DNA of 64,000 nt from Hybos culiciformis (Eukaryota; Arthropoda; Insecta; Diptera; Hybotidae). Shown here piece by piece: positions 13,081 to 24,907 of this stretch; position 1 is the stretch's first letter; each line of letters opens with the position of its first letter. The stretch covers positions 24,510,043 through 24,574,042 of the forward strand of contig OZ023274.1 in the NCBI GenBank assembly GCA_964007475.1, given 5' to 3'. A program made the position numbers and the translations under genes. The notes beneath the pieces are model-generated. The model worked only from the letters and a program-made list of their open reading frames with translations. It was not told the DNA's origin and searched no databases.

Positions 13081-14662
13081 TCAAAGTGAAATGATATTTT
13101 TTTTTTGCGATTAAAGATAATGATACTTTGGAATGAAAACTTCACAATGAGTTGGAGAATAAAGTTTAATTTTTCAACATCTTGTTTTTTTCTTAAATAT
13201 ACAAAATACATGTCTATATACAATATACATATGTAAATATTTTTCTAATGAATTTCCAGGATTTATTTTTCCTGTCAAATGAAATGTGAAACTTAAAGCT
13301 CTTCTGAACTGAAAAAAAAAAATAAATAAATAAAAACAAGACAAAAATTATTATAACATGGGATAATGTGTTTTCTATTAATCTGTCAAATGTTGATCAA
13401 ATAAGAAAAAAGAAAACAAAATTAAATTTTTTTTTATCTTTTTAAATGTTAAACATATTTTGCTTTAGTTTTTCTTGAAATTTGCTAATCAAAAGATAAA
13501 TAAATTAAAAATATATAAACTGACTTGCGAAAACAAATAAATAAGACGGGCACAACTTTACAAAAACAACTTAAAATTTAAAACTATGAAAAAAGAAAAG
13601 AAAAACAAGAAATTCATGAAAAAAAACTACACAGAAATAAATTAAATTAAAGTAAATTTATTTTTTCAAGCGGTTAGCAACAAAAAATTTAAATTTTAAA
13701 TATGAGTAGTTTTTAAATTTTTTTTTTGTGAAATTTACTTATTTTTAAAACAATGATGATAAATGAAAATTAAACATTTGTAGTTAATATTTTATGATCA
13801 GAAAAATAAATAAATATAGAAAAAATAAAAATAAAGAAATAAAATTTAGCTAATTCCCTCTATGTATGGTATTATTAAATAAATAGTTAGTTCTGCATGA
13901 AAAAGATTAGAACTTGGCCCATTTATAAATTTCCAGAATTAGCCAATTAAAATAGCTGAACAAACACTTTAAGTAGAAAGTAATGCCATTTAACAGTATA
14001 ATAATTAATATTTTTTTCTCAGGTGCAAAATTTATAAATTGTATTCTTTCAAAACATTCATTATAAATTAAAATCACCTAATTTTCTTATTAAACGTAAT
14101 TGCAAGATATTTTTGATATCTTGGCCACAGAAATAGAATTTTTTACCAAAGATTTCTAAATTTTCTGCACATCCTTATTTATTATGTTTTTATTTTAATT
14201 CCAAAAAACTTTGTAATCAAATGTTCTGATAGAAAGCAAAAGATCAAAAATGATTTGCTTGCATCGCTAATTTTAAAAATCGATTTTCTACTCTTAACTG
14301 CCGTAATTACAATCTGGGTTACCGTTTGAGTATGTTACATAATTTATTTCACACAGAGATTATAAAAATTGTTCATGTATAGTTATATATTTTGTGGGCT
14401 TTTATTAGAGAAGCAGCAAATTTTAACGGACTACTGAATAATCAACTAAAAAAAAAACTATCATTTAGAAAAAAAAAAAGGAAAAAATTAAATAAAATAT
14501 TCATTTATTTTTTGTTCTTTATATTATTTATTATTATTATTTTGTTTGTTTGTTTATTTTTAATTGAATCCACTAAACCGCATGCAATATTGAATGGTCT
14601 ATTCTTTAGTTCATTTTCCATCAAAAATTAAAAAAATGAACCACATATTTTTATTTAATGTC

Positions 14663-14920
14663 TGTTCGTCTAAAATGCTTTTAATTAATGAACTGCTAAA
14701 TCGATTTTAATTCTTTGAGTTCCAAAATATGTGAAATCTCGTTCATTTTGATCTCGACTTCAGAACGATATTCATCGATTTCGAGTTTGGGTGTTAAAGG
14801 CTCTAAAGGATGTAAATTATTTTTAATTAAAATTTATATATTGTAAATTTATTTTAAAAAGTTTAATGGATTTCGATGAAAATTAGTATGTTGGATGAAC
14901 AGATGTCGATTAGACGAACA
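14663..14920. mobile_element. Short inverted-repeat element (TGTTCGTCTAA ends)
   Basis: An 11-bp perfect inverted repeat TGTTCGTCTAA (14663-14673; complement at 14910-14920) encloses about 236 bp. The enclosed DNA is distinctly less A/T-homopolymeric than its surroundings and has several CGAT-containing motifs. The size and ends suit a nonautonomous DNA transposon. No clear target-site duplication is seen. It lies inside intron 2. Confidence 0.4.
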
Positions 14921-16859
14921 CAAAAAAAAAAAATAGGTTGATATTCGAACCGGATTAAAATTGTAACATTAATATATAATTATTTTATATGTATATATTG
15001 GTATAGAAGTATTTTGTCCCTTTTTATGAACGAGGTTTCTTAAAATAGAGAATCTTAAATCGAAATGTTAAAAACTGGCTCCATACTTCATTTATGAATT
15101 AGTGTTCTATATATGTATTTGTGTTTTTTTATCTTCTTTAATTTTTTCCATTTTATTATTATTTATATTTTCCTTCGTTTTGTTTTTTTTTTGTGCCTTA
15201 AATTTTATTTAATTGATTTAAATTGGATACTAATTGAAATTAATTTAAAAGTATACAATTTTTTGTTGGATTTTTTTTTTTTTTTTTTTTTTCATATATA
15301 TAAAATATATATTTCTGTGTTTTCGTACGTTAAAAATTATTTTTAGAAAATTTAATAATAAAAAAAATAATAATAATAATAATAAAGAACTCTTAGAGTA
15401 AGTATTCTTGTGTTTAATGAATGTAAAAAAATTTTTTTTTAACACATTTCAATTTGGGATTTTCTGGTATTTTTAATTTTTTTATTTATTTTTTATTTTA
15501 TTTTATTTCATTTTTTTTTTTCATGCCTAAAATTGTATTTGATTCTATTTTTAGTACCAAAAGTCAATTGGGAACAAAAAAGGTTGATTTCTTTTTATTA
15601 TTATTATTTTTTTTTTTGATTAATTTTTTATAAAAAAAAAAATGAAAAGAAAATAATAATAATAAAAAAAAAAATAGCAGTAGACTAATTTAATCAAACA
15701 GTGTTGTCAAGTTGTAAAGAACATAAATTTTGAAGTAAATAAAACAGGTTTTTTGTTTTCTGTTTTTTTTCCTAGTTTAACTTTGAGGTGCTCGCTAACG
15801 TTATGTTATACCTCTTAGTTTTGACTGAGTTTTATACTCAAACATAGGGAACGGAAAGATTGAATTGGAAAACATGTATAGCCTACAAAAAAGAAATTTA
15901 ACCAAAATATCAATAATGCACTGAAAAAAAAAACAGATAAGCACTGCATTATGTTTAAATCGAAAGGCTTTTAGCACTTTTAGCCATTTGTCATAGCAAA
16001 GAAAAATAGATCGTACTTTTACAATATTAGACATAAAATTTTGTATAAAAAATAATAATTTTTTTGTAATTTATTTTTTAGTGCGACTGTTCCCCCACCC
16101 GTTTCATTGACATTGAAATTACAATATTTTTTAATTTTTTTCGGCTGTTCTACATATATTAAACATATTATTAAGTATCCTACTTAAGAATCAGACATAG
16201 TTTGAAGTAAAATTTGCCACTTATATATTATAAAAAAAAAACACTCTTTTGAACAGTGTGTTCGCGGTCGTATAGTTTAAGTAGGGTCGATATCTTATTT
16301 TAATGTAAAAACAATAGATATTATTCTATACATAGAGTTTCTCCCATTTACTTAACACTGTTTAGGAAAAATAAAAAAAAATAAATAAAAATCTAAAAAC
16401 AATTCAATTGATAAACAAAAAATAAAATCAAATTATATATTTTTTTACCAAAAAAAAATAGGGTGAACTAATTGACGTTATAATAACAACAAAAACAAAA
16501 ACAACCAAAAAAAAAGAACTATGTTTATTGTTTTTAAATTGATTTGTGACATTTTTGGTTTTTTTTTTTTTTTTTTATTATCTTCTAAAGTGAAATAATA
16601 ATTACATGTACACGAATAAAGTACCATATGTATTTTTATATATAAAAAAAAAAAAAGTTCCACTATTTTAATAAAATCATGTTATCGAAGTCAACATGTT
16701 GCACATTACATGGCGACGCAGCAAAAATAAAATTTTTCCTTACTTTTGGGCCTAACATAATGATATTATCATCATTCGTTATCAAAACTCCACCTAAATT
16801 CATTCCCGATAAAAAAATTTACATTATTGGAATGCACATTTTGCAATTTCTCTTATCCT

Positions 16860-16864
<5 letters not shown>

Positions 16865-16900
<36 letters not shown>
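16865..16900. repeat. TA dinucleotide microsatellite, 18 units
   Basis: Uninterrupted TA repeat. On the transcript strand it begins 15 nt after the exon 2/intron 2 junction, so length variation would sit next to the splice donor. Confidence 0.95.
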
Positions 16901-16902
<2 letters not shown>

Positions 16903-16914
16903 GCTTTCACAAAC

Positions 16915-17350
16915 CTTGTATTTGTTGGTTCATCTTCAAATTCAATGTACACAGTACAACCACGAATACCACATGGCTCTTTTTCAGATACTTTAATAAT
17001 TTCTATGGCTACCCTATGTAATAAATCTGATGGTAATAATACTTCTGTACATGATAAATGACGTGATTTAGCTGATCTTAATTCTGATTGTAATCGCAAT
17101 GCTAATGCATTTATTTCAGCTTGATCATGAACTGGTGTTGAACTATTTGAATCAGTTGTTGTTCCTGTACCACCGCCATTACCGCCTCCTCCGCCGCCTC
17201 CACCACCGCCTCCACCACTATCACCATTTTCATGATCCGAAACAGATGCTCCAGATACTAAATTATTTATTTGCTGATGATGTTGATTATGTGTTGATGA
17301 AATTTCATCGTTATTACTATTTGATGGTGGTGTTAATGGACTTGTCCAGT
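16915..17350 (-). CDS. scyl: scylla/charybdis, coding exon 2 with start of the REDD1 core domain
   Basis: The exon carries two bases finishing codon 29, codons 30-173, and two bases of codon 174. The acceptor is TTTTTTACAG|AC and the donor ACAAG|GTTTGT (GT at 16914-16913). Residues 30-110 are low complexity: Ser/Thr/Asn/His-rich, with 12 consecutive glycines at about residues 74-85. The conserved REDD1 core starts near residue 128 (CTEVLLPSDLL) and includes EPCGIRG at about 153-159, the family hallmark, then YIEFEDEP. The domain forms the alpha/beta fold used to restrain TORC1 through TSC1/2. The poly-Gly stretch is an unusual GC-rich island in very AT-rich DNA. Apart from it, codons mostly end in A or T. 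The frame is open throughout. This is the strongest evidence for the gene's identity. Confidence 0.95.
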
Positions 17351-19148
17351 CTGTAAAAAATAAGTTAAAAAATTAAATATAAATAACACAAAATAAATAA
17401 ATTATTATTGTTAATATGTTTACAATATAAAAGTGGAAAGTTTTTAATTTTTTTTTTTTTTTTATTATTTTTATTAATAAACTATGTAGGCTAAATTTAT
17501 TAGATATTATTTATATACCTATTATATATTTCTTATTTAAAAGTTATACTATATTTGTAATGTCACATAAATGTTTGTAAACCTAAATTAGAGAAGTGCA
17601 TAAGATATAGAAAGTATTTGCCTATCATTTATATAAGAAAGGACCTTTCCAAATTAATCCTCAACTAATTCAAATACATTAAAAATGGAATGTCACAATT
17701 TCGAAACTATGTCGGGACTACGTAAATTCCATTTTTATACCAAAAGTGTGAACAACATTGATAATATCAAATCGCTTATCAATGACCCACCAAGAAGTTT
17801 TTCTTAACAAAATTTCCATGGTAAATGTATATAATATAAATTTTATTATAGTTAAAATATATATAATACCTATATTTATTTTCTTTTATCTTTTATAATT
17901 TATGAATTTTATTGATAAATTTTTACCCTACTTATATAAAATATAATTATAGATAGATATTTTTAAAAATAAAAAAAAAAAATATTTCTTCAGAGCACGA
18001 AAAAAAAAAAAAACTAATATAATAAACATTAATTTGCATTTTATAATAATAAAAAAAAAGAAAAAAATTGATAAATTTGTTAAAATTAGCATTTATTTTA
18101 TAATTTTTATAGTAAACAACTAAATAAAAAATAAAATAAAAACTATAATCGTCTGCTGGTCAATTGTTGAGTCATTATAAGTATATTATTGAAAACATAT
18201 ATAGGTATACAATATAAATAAACTTATTTATATATTTTTGCCACAATATTTAAATTAACAACTTATTTTTAAAGGTATTAATAAAAAAAAAGCTTTAAAA
18301 TGCTTAAAAACAAAATTTTATATATAGGATAGGTACACTTAGTGTAGAAATTTTGCTATTTTACAGGTAAACCTTGTTCTAACACAAAATATTATGTTTG
18401 ATATAGTGTTGGGCTATGCTGATACTAAAAGAGATAAATTTTGTAGGCCTAGAATATTTCTGAAATCACTGTGATCTCTTTGTTCGATGTTCTTTTTTAT
18501 ATTTATTAGTTTCACGGTGAGTTCGGGAATATGTCTACTATATTATTAGTTTTTACATATTATACTATCAATCAACACTCATAAATTCGAGAACTTAAGA
18601 ACAACCTGAGACTATATTGAAAATTATATACTTAAATAAAATGATCAGATTGTTAAAAAAGAACTTAAAATTTGATGGCTTATAATGTGAACCCTTACTA
18701 AAATCTTGCCAAAAAATATAATATAAAATATAATGTCGTTACATAAAACTATATATGCATTTTGTAGCTGCTATCTTTATAACAGACTTAACTGTATTTT
18801 TTAGATAAATATTATCATGTTCTTTTTTTATTATTATTATTATTATTCCATAACTCTTACATAATTTCAGTTAATTTTTATCTATAAATATTATACATAG
18901 AATTTGTTTTTTTTTTATTCCATTTTATATATGATGTGTATAAAAAAAATATAATTCTATGTTTATTACGGAAAAATAATTTTATGATAAAAAAATAAAG
19001 ACTAGACTTAATAAAATTCTTGCAGTTATAATAATTTGTTATTAAAATATTATGAGAATTTTTTTTTTTTCATAATAACAATAATAATAATAATATATAT
19101 AAAAAAAAAACAAATTAAAAATACTGTAAATAATTTTATATTTTAATA

Positions 19149-19179
19149 ACAACAATAATAATAATAATAATAATAATAG
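19149..19179. repeat. AAT trinucleotide microsatellite
   Basis: About nine AAT units in intron 1, preceded by two AAC units. Similar TTA/AAT runs occur at 18830-18846 and 19077-19095. Confidence 0.85.
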
Positions 19180-22100
19180 TTATTATACATATATGAATAG
19201 ATTTTTCATCATAACAACGACATAAAAATAATAATAAAAAAAAAAATGTTAGATTAAAAATATGTCAGTAAGATTTGTAGAATTATAATATGTGTAAATA
19301 ATTTTAAAATCTTAAGATATTATTTTTTTTTTTTTTTGCATTTAGTCAATGAAAAAAAATAAAATGTTTATTAATTTATATTGTTAAAATCATAATACGT
19401 ATAACATAGTTAAATATGTTAAATATAAATTTTATTACTTTTTTTTGAACCCTAGGTTAACAGACAATAATTCATTATGAAAACAACTATTTTTTTTTAT
19501 CGTAGTAAAATTAGAATTTAGTTAAAAGATTTTTATATGGATATCAATTAGGAAAACATAAAATTTATATAATAACCATAAAGAACTCAATTTTAATTTA
19601 TTTCTAGAGTTTGTACTAGTACAGAGTATAGAACCTAAATATAATAAGAATATATAATTGAATGTGTTAATAGGAGTTATCCAATGTATATAAGCTCGGT
19701 ATTCTATCTTGCTATGTAGCTCAGGTATTTGAATGCCCAGTGAAAGGAAATTTACAACTTACTTTTAATTGAAAAAATTCATATTCCCTTAATAGAAATT
19801 TTTTGAAAAGCTTTGAAATTAAAAAACTTCTTGAATGACTAAAAAAAACTCCGTATTTTCACCTTTTTTTTTTTCTTCAGTTAATATTAATGAGGATTTG
19901 TGAGGAATTATTGTTAAGTACCTACTTTTTTTTAATTTGATATCTTTTTAATATGATTTTATTAAAAACAAGAAGTGAAAATTGTTGTCATCTTATAAGA
20001 CTTGAAAAGTCACACAAGCCTATTTAAAAAACATTATACACAATTTAAATAAAAAATAAAAAACCACTTTTTTTTTATTATTATTATTATTAAAAGAAAA
20101 ATTATCGTATTATTTATATTTTAGAATTAATTAAAAATTTGAATTTTCTTTTTTTTTTTTAAGAATATTTTCATACTTAAATTTTAATAAAGTGTTTAAT
20201 TTTTCCTTTTTAATAATTATATTTTACACCCTTATCAAAAAAAAAGAAAAGAAAAAAAAAAACAAATAAAAGGAGGAAAAACTTTTTGCCAAAAAGCATA
20301 CTTTATAGAGAATTATAATTTTTTTTTTGATTTCCCAAATGTTTAATTTATGGAAAATAAAAATATCGTCGCATGTGATTTTTTTTTTTACTTTTTATAT
20401 ACTTAAAAGTTGAATTAAGACCTTTATTTTTTTAAATAAAAATATACACAAAAATACTTAGATCTCGTAGAATCTGAAATATCAAGGAAATAAATATCTA
20501 CGTGATATTGAGCCATAATAATAAAAACTTTTATAATTTAAATTTGGTTTTTTTCCCAATAGGTATCAAGGTAATTATTCTAATGAGTCCTAAGCTTGAT
20601 TTCAGATCGAAATAATTTAATTGCCTGTCAATAATTTCATTAGTTTCCAGTGGAAAAATAATAATTTCTCTCAGCCTTTCATTACTATCTACAAAATAGA
20701 AGTTTCGTTCTTAATTTTGCTTTTAAGAAAATTCTTAAATTTTGACAACAAATTATGAATAATTTGGATCAATTCTTAGATTAATTAAATCAATACTCAG
20801 TAACGTAATGTAGAATAAATAGTTACAAATATCTATTTCTGTACCACTTTCTCGTACAGTAAACTCTATTGACTGTTTTTGAGCCTGTAATTCTAGTTTG
20901 TTTACAAAGTAACATAAGAACTAATATACATAATGCAAGAAAAACAAAAATATTTTTATTCAAATTTATATTAATTTATTACTCAGTGTACACTGAAAAC
21001 AAACTTATAAAAAATTATCGCATATAGCGGAAAGATAATAACCGCATTAGTTTTCATACTTGTAATGTATCTTGAATTTATCATTAAATCATCAGGTCGT
21101 CCAATAATTAATATCAAATGAATTGTACCAAAAGTTGGATTATAGTTTTTATTTTTATTTCTGCGAAAAATAAACTACAGAAAATATTTTTTCATACAAA
21201 ATGGATATCTTAAATTTTTATTTTAAATAGTGCTGTAATTTTGTGAAATCTATTGCTTATTATTTGATTATAAATAATTGCTTTCAGGATAAATTACTAT
21301 CTACTAATAAAACTTAGGGTTTACAAAAATCTCGCTCAAATCTTCCCTGTATTGGTAGAATCTTATATTATCAACATATTTACTTATATTAAAAATTAAA
21401 AGGGCAAGCTTTTTTTCCTAAAGTCGATTTAAATTGCAATTATTGCAAAAATCTGATTTTCTGTTCTTTTCTTTTCAGTTCAACAGTGTTACTCATTCTT
21501 GTGTAATATTTTCTTAATTTTTGATATTGTACTTTGATTTTATATGGTTTTATTTACAGAAAAAAAAAAAAATGCAAATAAAAATTTCAAAAATGAAAAA
21601 TAAAATAAAATTAAATTTTAATTAAAATTCAAGTTTAAATAGGTATAATTTTATTTTCAAAGGTGATTCATTAAATGCTAATTAGTTTATTGAAAAATAA
21701 ATAAAAAATACAATATAAGAAAAAACAAAAAATAAATAAAGAAAAAAAGTTAATTTTTAATTCAAAACTAATAAAATAATAAAAAAAAAAAAAAAAACAA
21801 ATACAAAATAATTATTTTAAGTTATTATTGTTTTAATTTTGTGAATTAAATTAACTTATAGTTAATTTTTTATCAAACAAAAAACAAACTAAACAATGTT
21901 GAGTGAGAGAACAAAAAAAAAAATAAATAAATTAAAAAAAATAGAAAAATAAAAACAACAATAATATAAATTTTAATGTAAATAAAATTTTGTTTTTTTT
22001 TTCTAATTTTTTTTTTTATTTTTAATTCTTATTTAGAATTATTCAATTGTTTGTATTTATGTATTTTTATTTTTATTTTTTCTTTAATTCAATTTTATAT

Positions 22101-22345
22101 TCAAGGACGCGATAGAAGAATTTAATTTTTTTTTTCTATTTATTTCAATTAAAAATTCAGAAATTTTGAAGGGTTTAATTTAGTTTAGAGACTTTACAAC
22201 AAGATAGAAAAAAAAAATAAAATTTAATAATGAAGAATGAAAACAAAAATAAAACTAATTTCGTATGCTGAGTTCTCTTGTACTTCATATGCATAAAAGT
22301 GTATTTCGAGAAAATCTCGATCTTTGAGACATGATCCCATTCAAA

Positions 22346-22510
22346 CAAATGTAGTAGCAGTTTGTGTGGAGCACACATGATTTCGATATCAAGAAGTGCC
22401 TTCGAATAGTTTGCATATTTCCATATAAAAATTTTGTCAGATCAGTTCAAAAATTTGCAAATTTTGATATCGAAATCATGTGTGCTCCACACAAACTGCT
22501 ACTACATTTG
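22346..22510. repeat. Perfect 47-bp inverted repeat with 71-bp loop
   Basis: Arms 22346-22392 and 22464-22510 are exact reverse complements over 47 bp. The arms carry GTAGTAGCAGTTTGTG and GGAGCACACATGATTTCG, unlike the AT-rich background. The homology continues weakly outward (TCCCA on both sides). The 71-bp spacer contains the sub-palindrome AAATTTGCAAATTT-like sequence. It is most likely a foldback/MITE-type element. Because it lies in intron 1, the pre-mRNA would contain a long perfect hairpin. No target duplication was found. Confidence 0.85.
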
Positions 22511-23571
22511 CGTTGGGAACAAAATACAGAATAGAAAAAATTAAAATTAACTTACGGAATGTAAATAACAGACACAATAACTCAGAAACGGAAAAACATA
22601 GGGAATATTTAAATAAAACATTCGAAAGTGTTGGTCCAAAACCCTAAATTCTCATTCTTATGTTAAGAAGTGGAAAAAATGACGTTTAAAACAAGAGATG
22701 ATTCTGCCGATTTGTTTTTCGTTTGTTGTTGTTGTTCCCCTTTTTTTTTTTTTGTCTCTGAATAATCGTAATTTGTTGTTTTTTTTTAACTCTTTAGTGA
22801 TTTACATTTTCCATTCTGATTTATTTTTCTTCAATATGTTTTTTTTTTGGTATATTTTGAAAAAATTAATTTCATATGATAATCTGGTTTGTTGTAAAAC
22901 AAAAAAAAATTGTTTTCTTACATTTTTTTTATATAATCGCAATATGAGTTGTAGCGTAAAAAACAATATAAAAAAAAAAAAAAAAAACAATTTTTTTATT
23001 TTTTATAATTATTCATTTAACCTTGTTATTTTTGTTTGTTATATTTATTTATTTTTATAATGTAACCATCTGCCCTATTAAAATATTATGTTATTACTAT
23101 GGCCTAGGACTAAACTAATAGAAAAAAAAAATAAAGTTTTAATAAAAAATATATACCTATTTAGTGTAAGAAAAATGAAAAAACAAAGAAATATTCAAAA
23201 ATCTTCTTCTCACATTCTTTATTCATGGGAAATTTAAATTCTAAATTACATTTTTTTAACTTCTTCCTTGAGCATAAAATTAAAAAAAAATATAAAAATA
23301 AAAATAATGTCAATTTTTACATAAATTTATAAATTTTTTGAAGGTTTTTTGTAAATTTTGATATTCGGTTATTTCAAGGTTGTCAATATTGTCATAACAG
23401 TGGTTTGATTAAGAAGGATAAACAATTTTGCAGAAAACAGAAATTTAATCTGAGGCCAAAAATTGTGTAAAATATTTGAAAATAAATTTTTTTCTACACT
23501 GAAAAAAAAAAACTAGCAAAACAATAATTATTTAAATTGCTTTATATGCTCAAATTGTTGCAATTATTATT

Positions 23572-23631
23572 AAATATATATAAAAATATATATAAAAATA
23601 TATATAAATATATAAAAATATATATAAAAAA
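23572..23631. repeat. Minisatellite of TATATATAAAAA units
   Basis: Four to five degenerate copies of a 12-13 bp unit, TATATATAAAAA, in intron 1. No other signal. Confidence 0.8.
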
Positions 23632-24824
23632 ATGTGTAGTTGTTATAATTTTTACGGTTTTTTCTAACGAGAAATAAATTACCAAAATAATTTATTTAAT
23701 ACAAAATGAATTTTTAAAATTTTTATATCGAATTTTGCTACAGCCGATTCATTGTTTTAATAAAAGTTTGAACAGACATTTAAAGTAAAACATCAATGAA
23801 ACTTTAAAAAAATGTGTTTATATAGAAGTCTTCAAATTTACTTCAAAAATTAATTTGTGGATTAAATATTCCCTTTAAATATTCGTTGTTTTGGGTTGTT
23901 TTAACTTAAACCTTTATTTTTTTTTAAACGTTTTATTTATATTTTGTATTCTTGCAAAGAAGATTTAAAAAAATTAAAAGACAAACAAAAAACAGAAACA
24001 ACAATTTTTAGAGGTTCATTTTTTTTTTTCTTAAGTTTATTTCGTTAATAAAAATAATATAAACTATAAATTTAGTTTAAACAAAAATTAAGAACTGGTT
24101 TTTCTAGTTCTCCTTCAAAAAAATTGTTCAAAATATACTATATATATTTTTTTTTGTTTTTTTTTTTTTCCACAAATATTAACTAAAATAAAATAAATTA
24201 AGTGTTGTCGATCTTTTGTTCCGATGATAAAAAAATAACAAAAAAAAATAAAAATAATTTTAGTGCAATTTTCATATGACTTCATATGAAATTTCGTGAG
24301 AGCAAAATAAACTAGTTTTAGTTTAAATGGCAAACAAAAAATATTTCTAAAGGAAAATAGGTAGAAAAAACTATAAAAATTAATTGGTTAGAAATCTTCA
24401 ATTTAGTTTAAAAAATAAGAATATAAAAATTGAGACCATTAAAGATTGGAAAAAAAAAAAAAAGAATCAATCAGTTTTGAAAACCCTTAGCAAAAGTTAC
24501 AATAAAGTGACAGAAGCGATAAATTTTTTTTTCCAACAAACTTAATGAATCGTTCCAATATTTGTTTTAATTATAACGAGCCCTGCATCATAGCACCTCG
24601 TAGTACTTTTTTGCTGATTTTCAGGTTTTTGCTCTGTTTTTCGAATTTCAAAGACCTTTTTGACACTTTCCTTCATCGCTTCGACAGAATTCAAAAAGAT
24701 GAAACTAACTACTCCCGAATGTCTTTCAAATGGCATCTTTCGAAAATTTCTGCTTGACTTTTTAATTGTTCGGTTTTGTTCCAGTAAATAATTGTGGCCA
24801 GTTTTATAAGACGAAATAAAAATA

Positions 24825-24907
24825 TTAATTAGCAAAGTGAATTAGCAAAGTTAGAAATTAGCAAAGTTAGAATTAGCAAAATTAGAAAGTGAATTAGCAA
24901 AGTTATT
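24825..24907. repeat. Short tandem repeat of (AG)AATTAGCAAAGTT
   Basis: Five imperfect copies of ATTAGCAAAGTTAGA spaced about 12-24 bp apart in intron 1. It directly follows the open but unrecognised minus-strand stretch at 24542-24835. Confidence 0.75.

Larger units (their letters stand above)
10076..16914 (-). other. Intron 2 of the scylla/charybdis gene (about 6.8 kb)
   Basis: It begins GTTTGTG at 16914 and ends TTTTACAG at 10076. Most of it is A/T homopolymer and AT-rich low complexity. An 18-unit TA repeat sits just inside the donor. It holds three recognisable passengers: a TA-flanked MITE (10906-11121), a mariner/Tc1-type transposase remnant (12912-13080) and an inverted-repeat element (14663-14920). 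The remaining stretches, 11130-12900, 13090-14650 and 14930-16860, show no gene that I can support. Confidence 0.8.

Noticed and set aside
24542..24835. Minus-strand open frame of 97 codons in intron 1, with mixed composition
   Set aside because: It overlaps another open frame on the opposite strand and resembles no family I know. It could be an old mobile-element remnant, but I cannot support a call.
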